Shown here in pieces: positions 1-5,422 of a DNA stretch of 6,531 nt. This stretch comes from Gammaproteobacteria bacterium. Its GTDB lineage: Bacteria; Pseudomonadota; Gammaproteobacteria; UBA6429. The position numbers and the translations under genes are program-made. Under the pieces are notes generated by a model. The model saw nothing but the letters and a program-made list of their open reading frames with translations, did no database searches and was not told the origin of the DNA. The number at the start of each line of letters is the position of its first letter. Positions within the stretch are counted from its first letter, which is position 1. The DNA is taken from positions 1-6,531 of the forward strand of contig QIKU01000045.1 in the NCBI GenBank assembly GCA_003232015.1. The letters are read 5' to 3'.

Positions 1-138
1 AGAATACGCCCAGCAAATAAAACAGCACTGAATAACCTCTGGCTGGCTGGCGATTATACCAACACCCAATACCCGGCAACACTCGAAGGCGCTGTTCGCA
101 GTGGCCTGCAATGTGCACAACAAATTCTAGCGGAGTAA
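1..138 (+). CDS. C-terminal end of a FAD-dependent desaturase / amine-oxidase-like protein (partial)
   Basis: An open frame runs from the first base to TAA at 136-138 and gives 45 residues; the 5' part lies outside the window. The visible tail has the pattern LWLAGDYTNTQYPATLEGAVRSG. This matches the conserved C-terminus of FAD-dependent phytoene/squalene desaturase and amine-oxidase families, where GD-[WY] followed by the PATxEGA(V/I)xSG helix closes the FAD site. Proteins of the squalene-associated HpnE type end in this way, but a 45-residue fragment cannot separate HpnE from carotenoid desaturases or other flavin amine oxidases, so no gene symbol is given. The following dehydrogenase starts 9 bases after the stop, with its Shine-Dalgarno-like GGAG inside the last codons of this gene, which suggests co-transcription and coupled translation. 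Confidence 0.8.
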   Translation, partial: RIRPANKTALNNLWLAGDYTNTQYPATLEGAVRSGLQCAQQILAE

Positions 139-147
139 AAAAATATT

Positions 148-927
148 ATGCCAACAGCGACTCAAAACTCAGCCATTCAAGCTAAAGCGATAAACTATCA
201 GGCACCCATCGATCTGCTTGGAAATAAGACCATCCTGGTTACCGGTGCCGGCGACGGTATTGGTGCTGAAGCGGCCAGAACCTATGCCGCACATGGTGCA
301 ACCGTCGTACTAACCGGCAAAACCATTGCTAAACTTGAAAAAGTATATGATGAAATTATGGCTGCAAAAAGTCCTGAGCCCGCGATTTATCCCATCGATT
401 TTTCCGGCGCGAGTGTCGATGACTATGCAAACATGGCCGACACCCTGGAAAAAAACTTTGGTCAGCTTGATGGCCTGTTACACAATGCAGCACAACTCGG
501 TTTAATGACACCACTGGCCAGCTACACACCTAAAGACTGGGTTACAACCTTACACACAAATTTAACCGCACCGTTTTTATTAACCCAGGCACTCATTCCT
601 TTATTAATGAAAGCAGAGAACGCATCCATTGTTTTCACAACCGACCGCGTTGGCCAGAATCCCAATGCCTACTGGGGTGCCTATGGTGCGTCCAAAGCCG
701 GTATTGATAATTTAATGGTAACGCTTGCCGAAGAACTTGAAAATACAACAAAGATTCGCGTTAACAGTATCGACCCCGGTGCTATACGAACCAGTTTCAG
801 GCGCAACTCATTCCCAGGAGAAGTGCCAACCGAATCACCACTCCCTGAAGTCATTATGCCCTGCTACTTATATTTAATGGGCAACGACAGCATGGATACA
901 CACAAGCAAACTATTGCCGCTCAATAG
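148..927 (+). CDS. yciK: YciK-family short-chain dehydrogenase/reductase
   Basis: This 259-residue classical SDR is predicted to be a cytosolic NAD(P)-dependent oxidoreductase; the substrate of the YciK family is not well established. The Rossmann motif TGAGDGIG is at residues 32-39, the structural HNAA (usual NNAG) at 112-115, the tetrad Asn at N138, YGASK at 179-183 (Y179, K183) and DPG at 209-211. From memory, the blocks DLL..ILVTGA.DGIG.EAA.TYA, LDG.LHNA, LTQAL.PLL and WGAY.ASK match E. coli YciK closely. Oddly, the position 13 residues before the catalytic Tyr, normally the catalytic Ser, is Asp (D166 in FTTDRVG). The protein also ends a few residues earlier than YciK and has about 14 extra N-terminal residues. 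The ATG at 148 is supported by GGAG at 132-135; no later Met fits better. It is probably co-transcribed with the upstream gene. Confidence 0.9.
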   Translation: MPTATQNSAIQAKAINYQAPIDLLGNKTILVTGAGDGIGAEAARTYAAHGATVVLTGKTIAKLEKVYDEIMAAKSPEPAIYPIDFSGASVDDYANMADTLEKNFGQLDGLLHNAAQLGLMTPLASYTPKDWVTTLHTNLTAPFLLTQALIPLLMKAENASIVFTTDRVGQNPNAYWGAYGASKAGIDNLMVTLAEELENTTKIRVNSIDPGAIRTSFRRNSFPGEVPTESPLPEVIMPCYLYLMGNDSMDTHKQTIAAQ

Positions 928-954
928 AAAAAACCGACAAAACCGGCAAGAATG

Positions 955-990
955 CGCCTCTTTTAGCGTCTTTTTAGGCGACAATTTTTT
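955..990 (+). terminator. Possible weak Rho-independent terminator after the SDR gene
   Basis: The inverted repeat CGCCT (955-959) / AGGCG (976-980) encloses a 16-base U-rich loop and is followed by six T at 985-990. It lies 27 bases after the SDR stop, where the operon would be expected to end. The stem is short and the loop long, so the call is tentative. Confidence 0.35.
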
Positions 991-999
991 GACTATTTT

Positions 1000-1027
1000 T
1001 TGACTCTCAGAAATTAGTCACTGTAAG
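1000..1027 (+). promoter_or_regulatory. Candidate sigma70 promoter for the diguanylate cyclase gene
   Basis: TTGACT (1000-1005) resembles a -35 box. At 16-base spacing it is followed by TGTAAG (1022-1027), a 4-of-6 match to the -10 consensus. The -35 element is the second copy of a direct repeat TTTTTTGACT (985-994 and 996-1005, 11-base period). An alternative -10-like TAATAT occurs at 1044-1049 but lacks a good -35. This is consensus matching only. Confidence 0.25.
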
Positions 1028-1104
1028 CATTTGTTTTAACAGGTAATATAAGGAAAACTGGATATGGCATAGTTATCGCATGTACCTTGAGCAACACATC
1101 AGCC

Positions 1105-1110
1105 AAGGTG
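1105..1110 (+). promoter_or_regulatory. Shine-Dalgarno site that sets the diguanylate cyclase start
   Basis: AAGGTG lies 6 bases before ATG at 1117. The longer in-frame alternative, TTG at 1087, has no purine-rich site in front of it, so 1117 is preferred. Confidence 0.6.
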
Positions 1111-1116
1111 ATTTAT

Positions 1117-2052
1117 ATGTCTACACAATCTTCTATCCAAAGTAGTTCAAGCCTAAATTTGAACTCCGCAGTTTTGGGTCATGATGCATTAGATATCGTT
1201 CCAGCAGAGCTCGAACAAACACTCAAGCTCGCAGGCTTATTACAAACCTCACTCGAACTTGATACCGTCCTCAATTATTTCCTTGATGCGGTAAGCCATT
1301 TAATTCGTTTTGATGGTGCCCAGTTTACAAACAATGAATTTAGTTATGAATTCCACTATGGTAAAACCCAGCGCCATAGCTGCACTTACCGGCTTCGCTT
1401 AGGTGAAGAAATGCTCGGCGAACTTTCCTTTAGCCGCAAAAAACGCTTTGCTGAAGACGAAACAAATCAACTGGAAACCATTCTCTGCCAGATTTTATAC
1501 CCGGTTCGCAATGCGATTTTATATAAACGAGCCGTTGTTTCATCTCAGGTTGATCCTCTCACTGGTACAAATAACAGGGCTGCTTTTGACTCTGCTATTG
1601 AAAAAGAAGTCGAACGCTCACATCGTCACCATATGCCTTTATCACTTGCCGTTATTGATATTGATTTCTTTAAGCAGGTTAATGACAACTATGGCCACAG
1701 CGCTGGCGACAATGTATTGCGCAAAGTCACTGAAGTAGTCAAAGATACGCTTCGCGCAAGTGATGAACTGTTTCGCTATGGTGGTGAAGAATTTACCGTT
1801 ATTCTTACTGGCACTGATAGCGATGGTGCCACTAATGTCGCAGAACGTATTCGGGAAGAAATTGAAAATGCCTATTTCGAGCACGAAGGCGACACTATTC
1901 CACTAACTGTTAGCATTGGAGTTTCAAGTCTTACTACAAGAGATGATGCTAAGCGCTTGTTTAATAAGGCAGATGCAGCATTATACCGCGCAAAAGAAAC
2001 TGGCCGTAACAAAATTCATTACTACGCCAAGTCCCGTATGAAGGCCTGTTAA
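1117..2052 (+). CDS. GGDEF diguanylate cyclase with GAF-like N-terminal region
   Basis: The product, 311 residues from ATG 1117, should condense two GTP into cyclic di-GMP, a cytosolic second messenger controlling motility and biofilm state. After a Ser-rich, probably disordered start (about 1-20), residues about 30-140 look like a degenerate GAF-type sensor domain, helix-rich at both ends (LLQTSLELDTVLNYF), with no recognised ligand motif. The GGDEF domain runs from DPLTGTNNR (146-154) to the end. It has the metal-binding VIDIDFFKQVND block (D181, D183), the product-inhibition I-site RASD (213-216) five residues ahead, and the signature GGEEF (222-226), so both catalysis and feedback inhibition look intact. 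No EAL domain, signal peptide or membrane segment is seen. Extending the start to TTG 1087 would add ten residues. The gene has its own upstream region and is separated from both flanking genes by about 190 bases, so it is probably a single transcription unit. The input signal is unknown. Confidence 0.92.
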   Translation: MSTQSSIQSSSSLNLNSAVLGHDALDIVPAELEQTLKLAGLLQTSLELDTVLNYFLDAVSHLIRFDGAQFTNNEFSYEFHYGKTQRHSCTYRLRLGEEMLGELSFSRKKRFAEDETNQLETILCQILYPVRNAILYKRAVVSSQVDPLTGTNNRAAFDSAIEKEVERSHRHHMPLSLAVIDIDFFKQVNDNYGHSAGDNVLRKVTEVVKDTLRASDELFRYGGEEFTVILTGTDSDGATNVAERIREEIENAYFEHEGDTIPLTVSIGVSSLTTRDDAKRLFNKADAALYRAKETGRNKIHYYAKSRMKAC

Positions 2053-2065
2053 GCTCGCGATTCCC

Positions 2066-2082
2066 TAAAATAGCCTATTTTA
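2066..2082. terminator. 17-base AT-rich palindrome, possible weak terminator or operator
   Basis: TAAAATAG (2066-2073) and CTATTTTA (2075-2082) are perfect inverted arms around one C. Fourteen bases after the diguanylate cyclase stop, the RNA could fold a 7-bp stem with a GCC loop. The stem is entirely A-U and no separate T-run follows, so termination would be weak; it could equally be a protein-binding site. Confidence 0.35.
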
Positions 2083-2092
2083 TGCATTAATA

Positions 2093-2104
2093 TGATGCGC
2101 ATCA
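2093..2104. repeat. Perfect 12-base palindrome upstream of a promoter candidate
   Basis: TGATGCGCATCA is fully self-complementary and sits 14 bases upstream of the candidate -35 box of the next gene, a plausible activator or operator position. One or two 12-base palindromes are expected by chance in a window of this size, so only the location makes it notable. Confidence 0.3.
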
Positions 2105-2118
2105 CAGCTTAATCTGGA

Positions 2119-2148
2119 TTGTTCTATGCCATTGGCTATATTTATAAT
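2119..2148 (+). promoter_or_regulatory. Candidate sigma70 promoter for the Ycf46-N-like gene
   Basis: A perfect -10 consensus TATAAT is at 2143-2148. The TTGTTC at 2119-2124 (3 of 6 matches) is a possible -35 at 18-base spacing. Transcription would start near 2155 and give an untranslated leader of about 65-80 bases before the coding starts at 2222/2236. Confidence 0.5.
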
Positions 2149-2208
2149 ATAGTAATGACACCCCATGTAAGTACACCCTGCTAAAAATCTCAGGTTATTG
2201 GCAGAAAT

Positions 2209-2213
2209 GGGAG
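2209..2213 (+). promoter_or_regulatory. Shine-Dalgarno site serving a leader ORF rather than the main start
   Basis: GGGAG ends 8 bases before ATG 2222, ideal spacing for the five-codon leader ORF, but 22 bases before the ATG at 2236, too far to serve it directly. No other strong site precedes 2236. Confidence 0.45.
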
Positions 2214-2221
2214 CTAAACAG

Positions 2222-2239
2222 ATGGGCAGTATGCGATGA
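2222..2239 (+). CDS. Possible five-codon leader ORF (MGSMR) coupled to the next gene
   Basis: ATG GGC AGT ATG CGA TGA begins 8 bases after GGGAG, and its stop overlaps the start of the next gene as ATGA (2236-2239). This arrangement fits translational coupling, in which ribosomes finishing the short ORF restart on the main gene. The peptide has no recognisable attenuator residues. The reading rests on spacing and overlap only; the short ORF could be fortuitous. Confidence 0.3.
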   Translation: MGSMR

Positions 2240-2664
2240 ACTATCTCACACAACTGGAACAAATGCTTGAATCGGGTTACCGGATTGTCAGCATCGAAAC
2301 ATACGATACCGATCGTGTTTCCGACTTGTTCACTCAACTCAGCCGCTTTAGTAACAAAGCATATTACGTCAGCACCCCTAATGCGAGCATGTATCGCGTT
2401 GGTGCCTCACATATCGCTATTCCACGCACCCAGGATCCAGCCGATTTGTTAGAGCACATTGACGGCAGTCAGCACTTCGGGGTGTTTATCCTACGTGACT
2501 TTAACCGCGCTTTAGAAGACAAAGAAACCATCAAACTGCTACACAAAATTGCCACCGGTGATGTGGATAAAGTTGTGTTACTGCTTAGTGAAAACATCGA
2601 ATTACCCAAAGCACTTAAACCGTACACCTTACGGTCCAAGCACCAGATGAAAAAGGCCGTTTAG
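2236..2664 (+). CDS. Small protein resembling the N-terminal domain of Ycf46-type AAA ATPases, without the ATPase
   Basis: The 142-residue product is probably cytosolic, with no signal peptide or membrane segment. Its opening (NYLTQLEQMLESGYRIVSIETYDTDRV, read as separate blocks) and its middle (FGVFILRDFNRALEDKETIKLLHKI about 82-106, then KVVLLLSENIELPKALKPY about 113-131) follow the N-terminal region of Ycf46-like AAA proteins. In that family a short helix is followed by an 'I-ET-EE-R' strand, an 'F-LKDFH--L-D' strand and an 'LILLS--L-IP--L' strand ahead of the ATPase. Here the protein stops after that block; no Walker A or B motif is present and the following DNA encodes no ATPase. It may be a natural single-domain relative or a remnant of a longer gene. 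The intact frame and upstream signals favour a functional gene. The family match is from memory of sequence patterns, and no function is assigned. Confidence 0.7.
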   Translation: MNYLTQLEQMLESGYRIVSIETYDTDRVSDLFTQLSRFSNKAYYVSTPNASMYRVGASHIAIPRTQDPADLLEHIDGSQHFGVFILRDFNRALEDKETIKLLHKIATGDVDKVVLLLSENIELPKALKPYTLRSKHQMKKAV

Positions 2665-2684
2665 TTAAACAACCTTTAGTTTAA
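2665..2684 (+). repeat. AT-rich inverted repeat immediately after a stop codon
   Basis: TTAAAC (2665-2670) and GTTTAA (2679-2684) are inverted arms around an 8-base loop, starting directly after TAG. It could help 3'-end formation, but the stem has one G-C pair and no T-run follows. Confidence 0.25.
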
Positions 2685-2783
2685 GGGTTTGAATTTATCA
2701 CGGTTACATGTGATCAAATCGAATTATTGCACTTAGGGGTTGAATTCGGGTTTGGTGTAAATTTTGTAGGGTTTGCGTAATTT
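2685..2783. repeat. Degenerate GGGTTTG repeats in the convergent intergenic gap
   Basis: GGGTTTG occurs at 2685-2691, 2748-2754 and 2769-2775, with a variant GGGGTTG at 2736-2742. Each is followed within a few bases by an AATT-containing stretch. The last two copies are 21 bases apart. No coding frame explains them, and no function is assigned. Confidence 0.35.
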
Positions 2784-2802
2784 ACATTGGGATACTCCTC
2801 TG

Positions 2803-2819
2803 AGAGACTTTTCGTCTCT
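2803..2819. other. Perfect 6-bp hairpin in the convergent gap
   Basis: AGAGAC (2803-2808) and GTCTCT (2814-2819) flank a 5-base loop. Neither strand shows a T-run after the stem, so it lacks the hallmark of an intrinsic terminator. It might stabilise a 3' end of either converging transcript. Confidence 0.4.
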
Positions 2820-2854
2820 GATTAAAAGTGTCCGTTTAAGTGCGGAGGTTCAAC

Positions 2855-2885
2855 TTGACACCTTTTTTCTTCTTTTTCTTATAAC
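2855..2885 (+). promoter_or_regulatory. Promoter-like element facing the end of the lipoprotein gene
   Basis: A perfect -35 TTGACA (2855-2860) is followed at 19 bases by TATAAC (2880-2885, 5 of 6), or at 18 bases by the poorer TTATAA. The spacer is an almost pure pyrimidine tract (2861-2880). If active, transcription would run antisense into the lipoprotein gene. The spacing is long, so activity is uncertain. Confidence 0.25.
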
Positions 2886-2906
2886 AAGCATCCCTTTCGT
2901 TAATCG

Positions 2907-2922
2907 TCACATTACATTGTGA
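2907..2922. other. TCACA-N6-TGTGA inverted repeat just beyond the lipoprotein gene
   Basis: Five-base arms (2907-2911 and 2918-2922) enclose 6 bases, ending 5 bases from the stop of the minus-strand operon. A second inverted pair, AGCATC (2887-2892) / GATGCT (2921-2926), overlaps it. It could form a 3'-end hairpin for the minus-strand transcript, but no T-run follows on that strand. Confidence 0.3.
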
Positions 2923-2927
2923 TGCTG

Positions 2928-3932
2928 CTATTTTTTACTTTTGAATTTTCTCAAGGTAATGGATTCTTTATCGTTATAAATACGAACACGGGTGGTATCA
3001 CGCGGTAAACGCGGCTCAAATTCCAGATACACTTTTTGGTTATTCACACCCAGCTTTTCAAAAGCATCCATAATTTCAAACTCGTCAAAGTTTATAATAA
3101 AAATCCTTTTTTCATCATTGATAACTGTTTTGAATCGAAATTCCTTTGGAACTGGGCGCAATAGCATCCCACTTTTATCATAGCGTTCACCATTAAGGAA
3201 TTCAAAAGATACTGAATTCAGTGTGAAGTCTTTTGTTAAAATTGGTTCCCATTCATAGTTCCTGCGATAACGCGCCCAGAGTCCAAACGGAATGCCGTTC
3301 TTTTTTAAACTTTCGAGTTCTTCTGGCTCAAGAATATTAACTAGTTGCTTTGAAATATAGGCATCTGCTTGCTCTTTGCTATCAAATGGTAAAGCAAACG
3401 CAGCACTCGGATCTAAATCAATTTTTTCTGCTTGACCAAAAAATACTTCGATGTAGCCGCCTGAGCCTATTACCCAAACTGACACCGCCCCCCCTGGCGC
3501 AATACCTGCCATAATGCTGCTATAGGTTGGCATTGATTGATTCGCTGCCACCCCTTCTTTAAACAGAGCCAGTATTTTATCATACGGCAGCTTAAAATCG
3601 CCCTGGTAAAATTGGTTTTCGGCATTAGAAAAAAAAGTAATGCTTAACCTGTGGGGTAAGGGCTTATATTTATCGCCCGTAACATGGGAAGAAACAGGGT
3701 CACCCCAGCCATCCGCTAATGTGCCCCCATCGGGAATATATAAACCACGTTCTGATTCACCTTTGTAAATAAATGTCCCTTCAATTATTTTCATAGGATA
3801 ATGTTCGGGTGCGCTCTCAGTAGCATCCCATTCGAACTTAGTTACATTGTTACTCATGACGTTGTTACACCCTGTTACTAGTAGTAAAAAATTAAGGATA
3901 ATAATAATGGATAATTTATGCATCATAGACAT
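2928..3932 (-). CDS. DUF2931-family lipoprotein, probable T6SS immunity/accessory protein
   Basis: The 334-residue product has a lipoprotein signal: a short n-region with His-Lys, a hydrophobic stretch at about 7-19 and the lipobox LVTGC with Cys22. The +2 residue is Asn rather than Asp, so sorting to the outer membrane, facing the periplasm, is likely. The mature part shows DUF2931 hallmarks: HYPMKIIEGTFIYKG (about 44-58), LYIPDGG then GWGDP (64-79), LPHRLSITFFS (92-102), YQGDFKLPYDKILALFKEG (109-127) and GIAPGGAVSVWV (143-154). Known context: this family often sits next to DUF2235 lipase effectors. Inference: because Tle1-type lipases attack from the periplasm and this protein is placed there, it is a candidate immunity protein. 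The gene begins inside the lipase gene (17-base overlap), so translation is probably coupled. M1, M3 and M4 are all possible starts and all overlap the lipase gene. It is the last gene of the minus-strand set. Confidence 0.85.
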   Translation of the reverse strand: MSMMHKLSIIIILNFLLLVTGCNNVMSNNVTKFEWDATESAPEHYPMKIIEGTFIYKGESERGLYIPDGGTLADGWGDPVSSHVTGDKYKPLPHRLSITFFSNAENQFYQGDFKLPYDKILALFKEGVAANQSMPTYSSIMAGIAPGGAVSVWVIGSGGYIEVFFGQAEKIDLDPSAAFALPFDSKEQADAYISKQLVNILEPEELESLKKNGIPFGLWARYRRNYEWEPILTKDFTLNSVSFEFLNGERYDKSGMLLRPVPKEFRFKTVINDEKRIFIINFDEFEIMDAFEKLGVNNQKVYLEFEPRLPRDTTRVRIYNDKESITLRKFKSKK

Positions 3933-5406
3933 ATCGTATGCGCTTACCGTCTTTTATTAGTGGTGAATAACCTGCTCCCGGGTGTGATGAAAAATTAAAG
4001 TGGTCGTGGCGAATTTTATTATCAATTAAAAATTTATTCAGTTCCTTTCCTTCACCAATCCAGTCTTCTGCTTTAGATTTTCCATTCCCTTTTTTGGTCG
4101 TCATATATTTTTCAATTTCACCTTCTAATTCTTTCAATATGCCATGTGGCTTAAGAATGATTTTAGCTCTGTCATCTAGCTCAACACTAAGCTTCAACTT
4201 AACCCCTTTACCTCGCGCATACTTTGCCATAATTTTAAGCGGGATATTGCAATAAGCACTGCTAATATTAGTTCGATTCACCTTGAGCTTTCTAACATTA
4301 GTGACATAATCATCATCATACGGGCTATAGTCTGATTCATTAAAACTGGACTCAATTTCAATTTCCCACTTTTTTTGACTTTTATCATTGATATACCACC
4401 CAAGTTTAATTAAATCGGCCATATCGTCCTCAAGCACTTTACGATCCAAGCTTTCTAAAATAGTCTTACTTTCTTCCGTTGTTAACATATATTTTTTATC
4501 TGACGCATTGGCTTCTATTTTTGCTTCATTGGCTTTATTGTAACTGCCACCCACATCCGAGTGTGCGCCAGGCAGGTAATATTCTTCCCCCTTACTGCCC
4601 GCACTTTTTATATTATGCAGTGGAAAATCTTTTCGATGCTCATCAGCCGCAGCAAGGTGCAAAACTTTTTTAGCATGCTTAACGGCTTTTTGTTCCAGCA
4701 CATTGCCTATCCATTTAAAGTCTAGTTTTTGGCTGCCATAATATGATAATACAGTATCGTAAAGACCCGCAAAGCATATCTCAACCGCTTTTTCGTTAAT
4801 TTCTATACCGGCATTTGCAATATTTTCGATTATAGGGCGAACAGATTGTGAGTACTCATTGACATTATTATCATACCTTTTACTGCTTCCTTTTAGCAGT
4901 AAATGAATGGCATAGCGCGCGGTTGCCGACCCTCGGCTAAAACCAAAAACATCGATAGTGAGTTTTTTAATGCAAAAATCTTTAGCAGCAACTTGATCTG
5001 CAACCTTAATAATTCCACGACTAATTCCCTGTTCTGCGCGACCTGCAACGCCTGAGTCACCACCACCTAATGCATAGCCCCTTAAACTATCACCTTTTAA
5101 ATCGAATGTTCCTTGCCCTTCTATATAGGCTTTTATCGCAAGGTCATATCCTTCCGATTTTTTTCTTAAATGTGGCTCCATAATAGCAATATTAGTACGG
5201 CCATTGTCGAAACTATCGGTACTGGTAAACCACTTTTTTTGTAACTCTTGAAATTTCTTTGTATTTTTTTCGCGTGCATCAATATTAACCCGATTATTGA
5301 GCGTACCATCATAAAATAATGAAAGCCTCACACTAATTTCTTCTTTGTCTTTTGGCTTTTCAACATAAATATTCTGTGTTGCAGTACCTTCTCCATATTG
5401 ACTCAT
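3916..5406 (-). CDS. DUF2235 / Tle1-like T6SS phospholipase effector
   Basis: This 496-residue alpha/beta hydrolase belongs to the DUF2235 group, whose Tle1 members are T6SS-delivered phospholipases acting on target-cell membranes. An opening motif FYDGTLNN (31-38) is followed by the GRTNIA segment (69-74) and a glycine-rich loop at 114-119. The nucleophile elbow DVFGFSRGSA (152-161) has the GxSxG Ser at S157. GLYDTV (214-219, D217) and LPGAHSDVGGSY (278-289, H282 and D284) supply the likely remaining triad members. A C-terminal RHDHFNFSSHPGAGY block (466-480) matches the family's conserved end. Residues about 300-450 are charged and AT-rich in codons and may form the lid or insertion region. 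No signal peptide, VgrG or PAAR domain is present, as expected for a cargo effector needing a separate carrier, which lies outside the window. A strong AAGGA (5416-5420) is 9 bases before ATG, just after the upstream stop. Triad assignment beyond S157 is by motif. Confidence 0.88.
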   Translation of the reverse strand: MSQYGEGTATQNIYVEKPKDKEEISVRLSLFYDGTLNNRVNIDAREKNTKKFQELQKKWFTSTDSFDNGRTNIAIMEPHLRKKSEGYDLAIKAYIEGQGTFDLKGDSLRGYALGGGDSGVAGRAEQGISRGIIKVADQVAAKDFCIKKLTIDVFGFSRGSATARYAIHLLLKGSSKRYDNNVNEYSQSVRPIIENIANAGIEINEKAVEICFAGLYDTVLSYYGSQKLDFKWIGNVLEQKAVKHAKKVLHLAAADEHRKDFPLHNIKSAGSKGEEYYLPGAHSDVGGSYNKANEAKIEANASDKKYMLTTEESKTILESLDRKVLEDDMADLIKLGWYINDKSQKKWEIEIESSFNESDYSPYDDDYVTNVRKLKVNRTNISSAYCNIPLKIMAKYARGKGVKLKLSVELDDRAKIILKPHGILKELEGEIEKYMTTKKGNGKSKAEDWIGEGKELNKFLIDNKIRHDHFNFSSHPGAGYSPLIKDGKRIRYVYDA

Positions 5407-5415
5407 AATATCTAT

Positions 5416-5420
5416 TCCTT
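5416..5420 (-). promoter_or_regulatory. Strong Shine-Dalgarno site of the lipase gene
   Basis: On the minus strand AAGGA precedes the lipase ATG by 9 bases and directly follows the TAA of the ketosynthase-like gene (gap 5407-5422). No promoter fits in this gap, which supports one transcript. Confidence 0.65.
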
Positions 5421-5422
5421 AA

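Noticed and set aside
1087..1116. TTG start at 1087 for the diguanylate cyclase
   Set aside because: It has no Shine-Dalgarno in front, while ATG 1117 has AAGGTG at 6 bases; the extra ten residues show no domain.
1403..1884. Other frames open within the cyclase gene on both strands
   Set aside because: They are shadows of a confidently identified GGDEF gene, with low-complexity or unpatterned translations.
2080..2337. 85-codon open frame on the minus strand
   Set aside because: It overlaps the promoter region and the start of the better-supported plus-strand gene, and its translation shows no recognisable pattern.
2803..2819. Hairpin as a Rho-independent terminator
   Set aside because: The stem is perfect but no T-run follows on either strand, so it is listed only as a hairpin.
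2907..2922. CRP (cAMP receptor protein) binding site
   Set aside because: The half-sites are in reverse order (TCACA-N6-TGTGA rather than TGTGA-N6-TCACA), and the site is at a gene end, not a promoter.
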